NCBI GenBank assembly: GCA_020631355.1
Contig: JAHDHL010000049.1
Location: 1-35,767 of the forward strand
Reading direction: 5' to 3'
DNA length: 35,767 nt
Source of the DNA: Saprospiraceae bacterium
GTDB lineage: Bacteria > Bacteroidota > Bacteroidia > Chitinophagales > Saprospiraceae
Of this stretch, positions 14,401-22,871 are shown one piece after another. Below the pieces are notes generated by a model that had not been told where the DNA came from, searched no databases, and saw nothing but the letters and a program-made list of their open reading frames with translations. The position numbers were made by a program, and so were the translations under genes. The stretch's first letter is position 1, and each line of letters begins with the position of its first letter.

Positions 14401-16122
14401 ATGAAGAAAACCGCCCTACTGCTCTTGTTGGCAGCCAGTACCTTGTTCCTTTCCAATACCAATTCAGATTCATATCCACAAACCTATTTCAGGTCTCCCG
14501 TGGATCATAAACCATTAATATCCGGCACATTCGGTGAATTGCGTCCGAATCATTTCCATTCGGGTATAGATATCAAATCCAAGTATGGCAAAATTGGTGA
14601 CCCCTTATATGCATCAGCCGAGGGATATGTCTCTAGAATCAAGGTCCAGGCCAGTGGTTATGGAAAAGCATTGTACATTGACCATCCTAATGGGTACACG
14701 ACGGTATATGCACACATGGATAAGTTCATGCCCGAGGTGGAACAATATGTCAGGGAGCAACAACAAATCAATCAATCCTTTTTCGTTGATTTGAATCCGG
14801 CTGCTCACCAATTCAAGTATGACCAAGGACAGAAAGTCGGAACGATGGGCAATACGGGCCGTTCTTCAGGCCCTCACATCCATTTCGAAATCAGGAATAC
14901 TGCCACGGAAGAACCGATTAATCCATTACTGTTCGGGATCAAAATCACTGATAACATTGCTCCCAAGTTACACCAAATCAAGGTTTATCCACTCAATGAC
15001 AAACATGAAACACTACAACCTTTCGTCAAGAATATCGGAAAGGGGAAAAGTGGCAGATATTATGTGGGAGGTGATACGCTAACAATAGATGCATGGAGGA
15101 TGGGTGTGGGTATCAAGGCATACGACCATATGAATGGCACATCCAATTGGAATGGTGTTTATGCCATCGAAACATTTGTTGATGACCGATTGGTACACAA
15201 AACCGAATTCGAAAAATTCCATTTTGATAATACCCGCTATATCAATTCACATACTGATTTCAGGGAAAAACTCCTGAACAAGGCATGGTTCAATCGCTGT
15301 TATCGACTCCCGGGCAATGATATACCAATGTACCCGGTACTCGATAATGATGGAGTATTCGATCTGACTTCCAAAACACAGGAAATCCGTATCGTGGTCC
15401 ATGATGCCAGTGGCAATCATTCGGAAGTAAAATTCTGGGTCAGGCGAAAATCAGAAATATCACCCCAGAAGATGAATTCATACAATTATTTCCTCCCCTA
15501 CAATGAACCGAACTGGGTAGACAGGGATGACATGTATCTCCATTTTCCCAAGGGAGTCCTGTATGAGAACTTGTATCTGAATTATAATGCGTCACCCGAT
15601 AATTCGGCTGATACCTATTCGAATATGCACCATATCCATAACAAGCAGACACCCATTCACTCCTGGTATCAAATTGGCATCAAAGCCAAGAATGTACCAG
15701 AACACAAAAGGGACAAAGCCATCATTGCTCTTTGTGAGGGAAGCAAGAAACCTGTTTCGCATGGAGGAGAATGGCAGGGTGATTACCTAGTAGCAGAAGC
15801 AAGGGATCTTGGTGGATTCTGTGTAATGATTGATGACACACCTCCAACCATCACCCCTACCATCTTCAAGGAGAACCTCAAAGGATATTCCAAAATCCAA
15901 TTCAAACTCAAGGACAATTACAAAACGTCCAGAAAACTGGATACCTATACTTGGAATGGATATATTGACAATCAATGGGTCTTGTTCGTTCCGAATCCAA
16001 GTAAATCCGTCATCACCCATAGATTCGATAAGAATCTATCTCCGGGTAAGCATACATTTAGGTTGGAAGTCAAGGATGAACGGGGTAATCTTTCTGTTTT
16101 TGAACGGGAATTCCTCAGATAG
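14401..16122 (+). CDS. M23 family peptidoglycan endopeptidase
   Basis: 573 residues with a signal peptide (residues 1 to about 19). The LytM/M23 domain is N-terminal, about 28-175: HFHSGIDI with His53 and Asp57, YAHM with His105, and PHIHFEI with His159 and His161. All zinc ligands and catalytic residues are intact. The remaining 400 residues are beta-rich and resemble the Ig-like tail of Bacteroidota M23 proteins, ending KHTFRLEVKDERGN. It acts in the periplasm on cross-linked peptidoglycan. A good promoter precedes it and bcp follows after 56 bases, so the two may be co-transcribed. Together with the smaller M23 lipoprotein it frames the LTXXQ triplet. Confidence 0.9.
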   Translation: MKKTALLLLLAASTLFLSNTNSDSYPQTYFRSPVDHKPLISGTFGELRPNHFHSGIDIKSKYGKIGDPLYASAEGYVSRIKVQASGYGKALYIDHPNGYTTVYAHMDKFMPEVEQYVREQQQINQSFFVDLNPAAHQFKYDQGQKVGTMGNTGRSSGPHIHFEIRNTATEEPINPLLFGIKITDNIAPKLHQIKVYPLNDKHETLQPFVKNIGKGKSGRYYVGGDTLTIDAWRMGVGIKAYDHMNGTSNWNGVYAIETFVDDRLVHKTEFEKFHFDNTRYINSHTDFREKLLNKAWFNRCYRLPGNDIPMYPVLDNDGVFDLTSKTQEIRIVVHDASGNHSEVKFWVRRKSEISPQKMNSYNYFLPYNEPNWVDRDDMYLHFPKGVLYENLYLNYNASPDNSADTYSNMHHIHNKQTPIHSWYQIGIKAKNVPEHKRDKAIIALCEGSKKPVSHGGEWQGDYLVAEARDLGGFCVMIDDTPPTITPTIFKENLKGYSKIQFKLKDNYKTSRKLDTYTWNGYIDNQWVLFVPNPSKSVITHRFDKNLSPGKHTFRLEVKDERGNLSVFEREFLR

Positions 16123-16178
16123 ACCACTCCTTAGTGAACTAATGAAAACAGTAGGCGTTTTCCTTTAAAATATTCATC

Positions 16179-16631
16179 ATGACACATTTAAAAGCAGGCG
16201 ATAAGGCTCCTGATTTTTCTGGAATCATCCAAAACGGAGAAACCGTTTCCCTAGCTGACTATAAAGGAAGTAAACTGGTACTTTATTTTTATCCCAAGGA
16301 TAATACCCCGGGCTGTACGGCGCAAGCCTGTAATCTGAGTGAGAACTATGAGGCGCTACAAGCCAAGGGTTATAAGGTACTAGGAGTCAGTCCCGATTCT
16401 GCTAAGAAACATACCAATTTCATCAATAAGTTCGAATTAAAATTTGATTTATTGGCGGATACCGAAAAGGAAACCATCGAGGCATATGGTATTTGGGGAC
16501 CTAAAAAATTCATGGGTAGAGAATATGATGGAGTCCATCGTACCACATTCCTGATTGATGAGAATGGAGTCATTGAGGAAGTGATACAAAAAGTAAAAAC
16601 CAAGGCCCATACGGAGCAAATCATTGGCTAA
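16179..16631 (+). CDS. bcp: Thioredoxin-dependent thiol peroxidase (Bcp/PrxQ type)
   Basis: 150 residues, cytosolic. It reduces hydrogen peroxide and alkyl hydroperoxides using thioredoxin. The active site YFYPKDNTPGCTAQAC holds the peroxidatic Cys46 and, five residues on, Cys51, the resolving Cys of the two-Cys PrxQ subtype. GVSPDSAKKHTNFINKF and HRTTFLIDENG are family signatures. Length is standard. It follows the M23 gene closely and ends in a terminator hairpin. Confidence 0.96.
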   Translation: MTHLKAGDKAPDFSGIIQNGETVSLADYKGSKLVLYFYPKDNTPGCTAQACNLSENYEALQAKGYKVLGVSPDSAKKHTNFINKFELKFDLLADTEKETIEAYGIWGPKKFMGREYDGVHRTTFLIDENGVIEEVIQKVKTKAHTEQIIG

Positions 16632-16635
16632 TCAT

Positions 16636-16677
16636 ACAATCACAAACCCTGTCCTGACGGATGGGGTTTGTGGTTGT
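16636..16677 (+). terminator. Terminator hairpin after bcp
   Basis: ACAATCACAAACCC pairs with GGGTTTGTGGTTGT (one wobble) across a 14-base loop. The T-tract is poor. Confidence 0.6.
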
Positions 16678-16707
16678 TATACGGAATGAAATCCAAAAAT
16701 AAATCCC

Positions 16708-17199
16708 ATGAAAAAAGTCATAGAAGAACATTTGGAATTCCCTGACCATATCCAACAACTCCTACCTCAAATCGACTTTTCCGATACATTTTCCACTACG
16801 AATCATGTGGATAATGTACAACGGATTGCACAGCTCATCTTTGATAATCCTCCTAAATGGGTCATGATTTTATTTCTTATCAGGAACACAATGGTTCGTC
16901 TCCTGGGACTCAAAACCAACTTACCCGATGATTACAACACGGAATATAAAGTGGGTGGATATATGGGATTTTTCCGAATTTACGGCATCAAGGAGAATGA
17001 ACTCATCCTCGGCATGGACGATAGTCATTTGAATTTCAGGGCAGTGATTTCCAAGGGGACCGAAACTCATTATAATATCAAAACTTCCACTCTTGTGGAA
17101 TTCAATAATAAGTTAGGCAAAATTTATATGACACTGATTAAGCCTTTTCACAAATGGGTCGTCAAGCGTTTAGTGAAAAAAGCATACAGGGCCATATAA
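16708..17199 (+). CDS. DUF2867 family protein
   Basis: 163 residues, soluble. Family features are IRNTMVRLLGLK (about 65-76), GFFRIYGIKENELILGMDDSHLNF (about 88-111) and the C-terminal KIYMTLIKPFHKWVVKRLVKKA. DUF2867 is a SRPBCC-like domain of unknown substrate found alone or fused to epimerase-like proteins. No catalytic residues are assignable. It lies between two terminators, so it is probably monocistronic. Confidence 0.8.
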   Translation: MKKVIEEHLEFPDHIQQLLPQIDFSDTFSTTNHVDNVQRIAQLIFDNPPKWVMILFLIRNTMVRLLGLKTNLPDDYNTEYKVGGYMGFFRIYGIKENELILGMDDSHLNFRAVISKGTETHYNIKTSTLVEFNNKLGKIYMTLIKPFHKWVVKRLVKKAYRAI

Positions 17200-17222
17200 T
17201 GAAGAAATCATTGAAATAAAAA

Positions 17223-17323
17223 ATCCCGAATTTTAGTAATATCCAAAATTCAGGATGATTCATCTTTTAAAAGATGAATTTATGATAATCGAAGCCCCAA
17301 AAGGAAATACTTTCCTTTTGGGG
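17223..17323. terminator. Three consecutive hairpins after the DUF2867 gene
   Basis: Hairpin 1 pairs ATCCCGAATTTT (17223-17234) with AAAATTCAGGAT (17245-17256), one mismatch. Hairpin 2 is the 22-base palindrome at 17258-17279 (ATTCATCTTTT with AAAAGATGAAT). Hairpin 3, CCCCAAAAGGAAA-TAC-TTTCCTTTTGGGG at 17295-17323, is followed by TTTTC and is the actual intrinsic terminator. Confidence 0.8.
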
Positions 17324-17428
17324 TTTTCATATTATTGAAATAAAATTCAATCCCTAAGAACACACTTTATCATTTATTAAATCTTATTCATGAAAACTTA
17401 TTAGAAAAAATGGCTAATACAATACATC

Positions 17429-19429
17429 ATGGAAAGATTAATTTTTATTTTATTCATTATTACATCCCTACCCATCAGCGGGATTTTTTCTCAAATGAAT
17501 TGTGCGGACTTTGACGGTTCCGATGTTACCACAACAGGAACACCCTCTACGGTACTTGAGTCAGACATAGATAATTGGAATTCGTTTATTGTCGATGTAT
17601 TCCAACAAAGGAATGACAGTAATGGTGCGGATGGCTCCAATTATTTATATGCAGAAGATGGGAACGGTCCATCATTTATCTATAACGAAAATGTCTTTGT
17701 CGGGGATTTATCCTGTAGTTCCATTTGTTTTGACTACAAAGTATTTTCTGACGGAGTGGTAGCTGTCAGTGATATTCCTCCCTCCATTTATATTTATAGT
17801 GGATCCTCGCCATTCATCAATAATTTAATAGCCAAATGGGAAGCTGATTTTACCGTTACGGAGTCCAGTGACTGGGTCAATGTATGTGCCCACATCAGAT
17901 CTGATATCATACCCGAAGGTTGGCAGATGCTTGACGAAGATAATAATACGTTGGAAGATTGGCAGACGCTCATTTCGGATATCTCAGGCATTGCATTCAC
18001 TGTGGATGTAGGCCCCGGGAGCCAGCATTTAGAAGAAATTGGAATAGACAATATTTGTGTGACGGAACACAATTTCGCTGAACCCATATTCCATACTGAA
18101 AACTTGCTAGGAAGTGTCGAAACAGATTTCTGTGTAGGCGAGGACATCATCATTGACGGCTCAGCTTCCAACTATGACTTATGGCACCAAGTGGTAGTGA
18201 ATAGAATCCTACCTGATGGCAGTCCTGCTTGGTTTTACAATACCCCAAAGATATGGGAACCTGCCGGGCCCTCATTGAATATCACACAATGGATGGAGGA
18301 CAACAATCCACCCAAATTCTTTGATGTGGGAGAATACCAAATCGTATTCGTAGTGGGGAATTACTGCGATGCTTGGGTCGCTGACGAATTGAATATTACC
18401 ATACATGACCTCAATGAGCCCCTGTTCGTCATCGAGGATATCTGTAGGGTGCGGAACTATGTGGAAGTCACCGTCAATGGGGTGAATGAGAATCCCAACC
18501 ATCTCATCCTCGTACATGAAATACCAGATGGCGAACCTTGTGAGATAGCGTCCATGGTGTCTCCTCCTGTCAATGCTTCGACAAATTTGGGAGCCACAAA
18601 CAACTGGACCTTTGAATTACCGTATGAACCTGGCAAATGTTACGTTGTCAGATTTATGGTTAACAGTGAATATTGCGGATGGGAAGAAACCCAACAGCTA
18701 ATAGAAATTCCCGATGTACCTCCTGTTTATGCTAATTTCTCCGTAGATGAACTGGTCATTGCCAATTCGGAATATTACCTCGCTTATTTCGAATCCACAT
18801 TCAATACGACTATTCCCCTAATACATGATTGGACCATCGAAATATCCACAGGTGATGAAAGTGGGCCTTGGGTTCCCTTTACAGGATTCTCAGTCGGCAT
18901 GACCACAGATAGTCCACTAGCACTGCTGAATAGCAACAATTATTACAGGGTCATTCATCGAATCGGATCAGATACGGACGAATTTTGCTCAGAAGATACC
19001 AGAGTGCATATTTATGGTCCTTATTCTAAGCAGCAGAACGGAATCATTGTATATTCCGAAGATGGCAGCATGATGGATTTTATTACATTTCCGAATGATG
19101 GGAGGGAAGAAAATGTTTCTAATGATTCCCAAGCGATGACAGATGGAGATGGAAGAAAAAGGATAATGCAAAAAGAAATTGAAATAAAACTTTTTCCTAA
19201 TCCCGCAAAGGAGGATATTTATTTACAATTTAATAACATGAATAATGGCATGGTGGATTTACAAATTATCGATGTAATGGGCTCTATCCAATTCGTCCAA
19301 GAATTAAATGTGAACTCAAACGAAGCCATTCATATTCCAATCCATAATTTATCTGATGGAATTTATTTCCTACAACTTCGATTCGAAGATGGGACTACAC
19401 ATGCAGAGAAATTCATGATAAGGAATTAA
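17429..19429 (+). CDS. Secreted T9SS-dependent protein of unknown function
   Basis: 666 residues with a signal peptide ending SGIFSQ (residue 22). The N-terminal 200 residues (NCADFDGSD to DNICVTEHN) look like a laminin-G/CBM-like jelly-roll with paired Cys. Ig/PKD-like beta domains with several further Cys occupy about 220-540. A low-complexity acidic/basic linker precedes the C-terminal type A sorting domain at about 583-666 (KLFPNPAKEDIYLQF, GIYFLQLRFEDG). The protein should cross the outer membrane by the type IX system and have the sorting domain cleaved. No catalytic motif is seen, so adhesion or carbohydrate binding is a guess. Confidence 0.82.
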   Translation: MERLIFILFIITSLPISGIFSQMNCADFDGSDVTTTGTPSTVLESDIDNWNSFIVDVFQQRNDSNGADGSNYLYAEDGNGPSFIYNENVFVGDLSCSSICFDYKVFSDGVVAVSDIPPSIYIYSGSSPFINNLIAKWEADFTVTESSDWVNVCAHIRSDIIPEGWQMLDEDNNTLEDWQTLISDISGIAFTVDVGPGSQHLEEIGIDNICVTEHNFAEPIFHTENLLGSVETDFCVGEDIIIDGSASNYDLWHQVVVNRILPDGSPAWFYNTPKIWEPAGPSLNITQWMEDNNPPKFFDVGEYQIVFVVGNYCDAWVADELNITIHDLNEPLFVIEDICRVRNYVEVTVNGVNENPNHLILVHEIPDGEPCEIASMVSPPVNASTNLGATNNWTFELPYEPGKCYVVRFMVNSEYCGWEETQQLIEIPDVPPVYANFSVDELVIANSEYYLAYFESTFNTTIPLIHDWTIEISTGDESGPWVPFTGFSVGMTTDSPLALLNSNNYYRVIHRIGSDTDEFCSEDTRVHIYGPYSKQQNGIIVYSEDGSMMDFITFPNDGREENVSNDSQAMTDGDGRKRIMQKEIEIKLFPNPAKEDIYLQFNNMNNGMVDLQIIDVMGSIQFVQELNVNSNEAIHIPIHNLSDGIYFLQLRFEDGTTHAEKFMIRN

Positions 19430-19442
19430 TTTCAATTAATAC

Positions 19443-19482
19443 AAATCACCCGATTATTCAAATTTGAATAATCGGGTGATTT
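19443..19482. terminator. 40-base perfect palindrome after the T9SS protein gene
   Basis: AAATCACCCGATTATTCAAA is followed immediately by its exact reverse complement. It would form an 18-base stem with a 4-base loop and works as a bidirectional terminator between converging transcription units. The 213 bases from here to the sigma gene contain no convincing gene. Confidence 0.85.
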
Positions 19483-19695
19483 AAAAAATGAGATTATATT
19501 AAAATGAGATTAAAACAACTCCATGCTCACCCCTCATCCCAAACGAAGAACTTCCATTTTTCGTTCTCTTGTGAAAAACAAAAAGTCACAATACTTAAGA
19601 AGAATAATACAATGGGACACTTAGGGATTTCCACAATTATGAATCCCCTTGTCCTTTGTCTTTTCAACATTTGTTGAAGCATTATTTCTCCTTTC

Positions 19696-20574
19696 CTATT
19701 CCAATTCAAAGGTATTCGTAAAATCTTTATTATCTAATATCTCAGATAGGATAGCCTCACTTTTATTCGCTGTATCCTTAAATGGATGCTCCTTATATAA
19801 TCGGTGATAAATCATATCCCTCTCAGCAGCCATAACATCTGCTTTCTCATCTGAAAGTTCAAAGATACGCTTTGAGAAATTGGAGTTCCACTTCATCTTT
19901 TCAGGATTCACGAACCCTTTCTTGATAAACCCTCTGGTTTTTTTCGGGCATCGACATGGATTTTCCTTGTTTACGAGTCCGCATTTGTTATTCATCCAGT
20001 TGTACAATTCTTTTCTTGTTCTGGATAATTTTTTCCTAAAGTTGGCAGGAGTAATCTCGAATATTTCAGACGCTAGATTATGATCGATATCAAATAAATC
20101 CCCAACAATATATATCAAGCGTTGCTCCCGATTCAAACACATTAGCATCCCAGCCATACAGGTAATTTGCACCTCCTCTATCAGCTCCTTCATTTCTTGT
20201 TCTTCCTCATTGGATAAATGGTGGTCAGGTACTTCATCAATGATTCCAAAAAAAGTATTGAACCCATCCACCAATATCTTTTCGGGACCACTCTTTTTAG
20301 CATTCAGATAATGATTGAATACAATTCGGTACAGCCACGTCCGCAATTTGGCTTTTTCAGGATTGTAGCTGTCAATTTTTGTAATCAACTTAATGACGAC
20401 TTCCTGAGCAGCATCCTCTGCATCTTGGAGGCCGTTGAAAAATTTCAGTGCGACATTATAAATGTAAGGGTAATGTCGCTGTACCAATTCCTCCAAGGCC
20501 TTCTTATTACCATTCTTGATTTTATTTATCAGAATGATGTCTTCGCCCTTATCATAATTATTTGAATTCAGCAT
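19696..20574 (-). CDS. ECF-type RNA polymerase sigma factor with Cys-containing C-terminal extension
   Basis: 292 residues, about 100 longer than a typical ECF sigma. Region 2 spans about 20-95 (QRHYPYIYNVALKFF, DAEDAAQEVV at 51-60, RTWLYRIVFNHYLNAKK at 78-94). Region 4 spans about 140-195 (LNREQRLIYIVGDLFDIDHN, ITPANFRKKLSRTRKELYNWM). After it come CGLVNKENPCRC (Cys198, Cys207, Cys209) and a basic/acidic tail to 292. The Cys cluster could bind metal or sense redox (inference). No anti-sigma gene is adjacent. It is the last gene of the five-gene minus-strand operon, 9 bases after the DUF2892 gene. Confidence 0.88.
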   Translation of the reverse strand: MLNSNNYDKGEDIILINKIKNGNKKALEELVQRHYPYIYNVALKFFNGLQDAEDAAQEVVIKLITKIDSYNPEKAKLRTWLYRIVFNHYLNAKKSGPEKILVDGFNTFFGIIDEVPDHHLSNEEEQEMKELIEEVQITCMAGMLMCLNREQRLIYIVGDLFDIDHNLASEIFEITPANFRKKLSRTRKELYNWMNNKCGLVNKENPCRCPKKTRGFIKKGFVNPEKMKWNSNFSKRIFELSDEKADVMAAERDMIYHRLYKEHPFKDTANKSEAILSEILDNKDFTNTFELE

Positions 20575-20583
20575 AATGATCTT

Positions 20584-20859
20584 TTATTCGTACAAGATGC
20601 CATTTGCATCCAAATTCTGTTTTTCAGCCTTGGTCATCGTATTGGCATCCAGCCAATATGTCACACCACAACGGGAAGTTGCAGCAGTTCCAAGAATCAT
20701 TAGGGCGAAAATGCCAAGAATTGTTCCAAGGGTACCCGAAACAATTCCGAAGCACCAAGTTACCAAGACAAACATGGCCAGGATAACTCTTATTATTCTA
20801 TCTGCCTTCCCTAAATTCCTATTGAATGTGTAGGAAAGCCCTTTAAAAAATCTGTTCAT
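20584..20859 (-). CDS. DUF2892 (YgaP-like) inner-membrane protein
   Basis: 91 residues with the opening FNRNLGKADRIIRVILAM and two hydrophobic segments (about 24-40 and 42-60), then a Cys-containing stretch TSRCGVTYWLDANT. This is the DUF2892 pattern, found alone or fused to rhodanese domains. Function is unknown, with a link to sulfur metabolism only in fused forms. It lies between the TfoX-like gene (11-base gap) and the sigma gene (9-base gap), so co-transcription is nearly certain. Confidence 0.82.
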   Translation of the reverse strand: MNRFFKGLSYTFNRNLGKADRIIRVILAMFVLVTWCFGIVSGTLGTILGIFALMILGTAATSRCGVTYWLDANTMTKAEKQNLDANGILYE

Positions 20860-20870
20860 TTGTATTTACT

Positions 20871-21197
20871 TTAAGTACCAATCCGTGGGTCATTAGCTTG
20901 AATCAGTTCACAGATTCCAATAACTACTTGCTCAAAATCCTCGCAATCTGACGGTAAAAGCAACCACTTCCTGATGTTGTACAATCTTAAATTAATAATG
21001 GAGGGAAACTGCGATTTCAAGCTCTCATGATATTCTGTTTTTGTCGCAATCCAAACTCCATTGTCTATTGGCTTATTTGTATTATCACGTGTTGCCAACA
21101 CGATTTTTTCACCGACATATACCGCATGATTACCAAACATTTTCTTTATCCTAACAGGTAAGGGATATAAATAATCAAGAATAAAATCGTGTGGCAT
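20871..21197 (-). CDS. TfoX N-terminal-like small protein
   Basis: 108 residues. VRIKKMFGNHAVYVGEKIVLAT (split near residues 16-37) resembles the TfoX/Sxy N-terminal domain core, with a following GVWIATKTEYHESL. The C-terminus WLLLPSDCEDFEQVVIGICE then NDPRIG is typical of the short stand-alone Bacteroidota forms. There is no C-terminal TfoX DNA-binding-like domain, so a competence role should not be assumed. It is embedded in the SDR to sigma operon, 12 bases after the DUF1330 gene. Confidence 0.6.
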   Translation of the reverse strand: MPHDFILDYLYPLPVRIKKMFGNHAVYVGEKIVLATRDNTNKPIDNGVWIATKTEYHESLKSQFPSIINLRLYNIRKWLLLPSDCEDFEQVVIGICELIQANDPRIGT

Positions 21198-21209
21198 CGT
21201 GATAGTTTT

Positions 21210-21929
21210 TTATTGGATAATAGGAACAATGTGCATCACCTCCTTATAAGGAGCGGCTGCTTCCCGCAAGTGGACATTTTCTTTGAATGCCTTGGTTTGT
21301 TCTAATTTATCCACAGCATCCGAACCTCCTTTCCATTCCGCAAAGGCAATCAATGATGGATGGTAATTCTGGTCATTTGCTCCAATGGAATTCAAGGTTA
21401 CAATTGGCGTATAACCAATATGGGACTTAGTGGCTTCGGGCATAACAGCACCGAAATATTCCTGTAGTAAATTCCCTTTTTCGGAATCAATCCACAAAGC
21501 GGCAAAGTCATAAACCTTATTGTCACTCACTTCAACTGAAACGGTTTCTGCTACTTCAAAAAAACCTTGTACCAAATAACTCAGTGCATTATCCCGAATA
21601 TTCCTCAATTTCAAAAATTCAGGATTGGCTTCAAACTCTCGTTTCGCCTCTAAGCTTTCCCATTCAAAAAAGACAATCATATTGGATGGATTATTTTCAA
21701 TAACATTGCGGGTCACTGCAAAACTTCCGATAGGTTTTGCTCCATAAGGGGTGGCAACAGGCATAACCTGTGAAAAATAATCCTGAAAAAATTGATTTTC
21801 TTTCCCCTCCTTTACCGAAAGTAAAGCAACTTCAACCAATTTATCTTTTGTGAAAGTAATGGTCTGGCTTTTTTGAGCTAACAATGAGGTTGAAAAAAGT
21901 ACTGCGATGAAAATTATGATATTTTTCAT
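21210..21929 (-). CDS. Exported protein with two DUF1330-like (dimeric alpha-beta barrel) domains
   Basis: 239 residues from the ATG at 21929. The frame continues upstream into the SDR gene, but the signal peptide (IIIFIAVLFSTSLLAQ) fixes the internal start. Two ferredoxin-like repeats follow: about 30-115 (VEVALLSVKEGKENQFFQDY, MIVFFEWESLEAKREFEANPE) and about 130-220 (VYDFAALWIDSEKGNLLQEY, LIAFAEWKGGSDAVDKLEQ). The two halves align over their whole length, so the protein arose by internal duplication. Single-domain relatives are cytosolic monooxygenase- or dehydrase-like proteins, and export is unusual. It sits 31 bases after the SDR gene. Confidence 0.72.
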   Translation of the reverse strand: MKNIIIFIAVLFSTSLLAQKSQTITFTKDKLVEVALLSVKEGKENQFFQDYFSQVMPVATPYGAKPIGSFAVTRNVIENNPSNMIVFFEWESLEAKREFEANPEFLKLRNIRDNALSYLVQGFFEVAETVSVEVSDNKVYDFAALWIDSEKGNLLQEYFGAVMPEATKSHIGYTPIVTLNSIGANDQNYHPSLIAFAEWKGGSDAVDKLEQTKAFKENVHLREAAAPYKEVMHIVPIIQ

Positions 21930-21960
21930 TTCAAAATTGATGTTATGATTTGTAAAAAAA

Positions 21961-22707
21961 TTAAACTTGGGCCATTCCACCGTCAACAGGTAATTCAACA
22001 CCATTGACGAAGGCGGCATCATCAGAAGCAAGGAATAAAACCGCTGTTGCGATTTCCTCACTTCTCCCCATTCTACCGAGCGGTATCATGGACTTGACCT
22101 GTTCCTTAAAGCCGTTGGCTTGTTCTTCGGTTAGATCCATTTTCCCCCAAACTGGCGTTTCAATAGGACCCGGGGACATAGCATTTATCCGGATTTTGCG
22201 TGGGGCAAGTTCTATCGTTAGGGTTCTGACCAAAGAGCGCATTGCGGCTTTTGTCGCAGCGTATACACTTAGTCCTGACATTCCTTTTACATTAGAAACA
22301 CTCGTGTTCAAGATAATACTCGCACCATCATTGAGATAAGGTAAAGCAGCCTGAATAGTAAAGTAAGTTCCCCCGAAATTCACATCCCACATTTGCTGAT
22401 AGTAGTCCTTATCAGTCATTTCAAAAGGGCGGGGCTTGGCAATACCTGCATTGAGAAAAAGGACATCGACCTTACCAAACTTCCCTGTGGTTTTTGCCAA
22501 TGCAGATTGGATTTGTTCCACGTTTCGGACATCTGCCAAATATCCGATTAAGTTTTCGGAAGCAGAACTATTAAATTTTTCAATGGCTTCTGACCTCTTT
22601 CCAACTATGGCCACCTTTGCTCCCTCCTTTTCAAAGAGCTGCGCAGTTGCCAAACCCATTCCACTATTGCCGCCAGTAATAAAAGCGACCTTGTCTTGTA
22701 ACTTCAT
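21961..22707 (-). CDS. Short-chain dehydrogenase/reductase (classical SDR)
   Basis: 248 residues, cytosolic NAD(P)-dependent oxidoreductase. The cofactor motif TGGNSGMG is at 11-18, NAG at 86-88, and the catalytic set Asn110, Ser136, Tyr149 and Lys153 (YAATK) is complete. SPGPIETPVW and VNGVELPVDGG complete the pattern. A Lys-Arg pair after the second strand (VGKRSE) hints at NADP preference (inference). Substrate is unknown. It is the first gene of the minus-strand operon, so transcription presumably starts in the 164-base divergent region shared with the acyltransferase. No clean TAnnTTTG box was found there on this strand. Confidence 0.9.
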   Translation of the reverse strand: MKLQDKVAFITGGNSGMGLATAQLFEKEGAKVAIVGKRSEAIEKFNSSASENLIGYLADVRNVEQIQSALAKTTGKFGKVDVLFLNAGIAKPRPFEMTDKDYYQQMWDVNFGGTYFTIQAALPYLNDGASIILNTSVSNVKGMSGLSVYAATKAAMRSLVRTLTIELAPRKIRINAMSPGPIETPVWGKMDLTEEQANGFKEQVKSMIPLGRMGRSEEIATAVLFLASDDAAFVNGVELPVDGGMAQV

Positions 22708-22871
22708 TTTGTAGATACTTTAAAAAGTTATTTAAATCATTCACAAGTGTTACAACAGAATTAAGGAGGTGTGACAAAAGATGTATTTTTTTATTGATAC
22801 CAAAAACAAATTTTAAAGATTATATACAGTAAGAGAAAGTACAAACCACTTATAAGTATGATATTTGCGGA

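Noticed and set aside
19527-19709. 60-residue minus-strand frame with a short hydrophobic stretch downstream of the sigma gene
   Set aside because: It starts inside the sigma-factor coding end, overlaps the TCAACA/TGTTGA dyad, lacks a recognisable domain and has no start signal. A real small membrane peptide cannot be excluded but is not supported.
20871-21197. Competence regulator reading of the TfoX-like gene
   Set aside because: Only the N-terminal-like domain is present and no competence genes are near.
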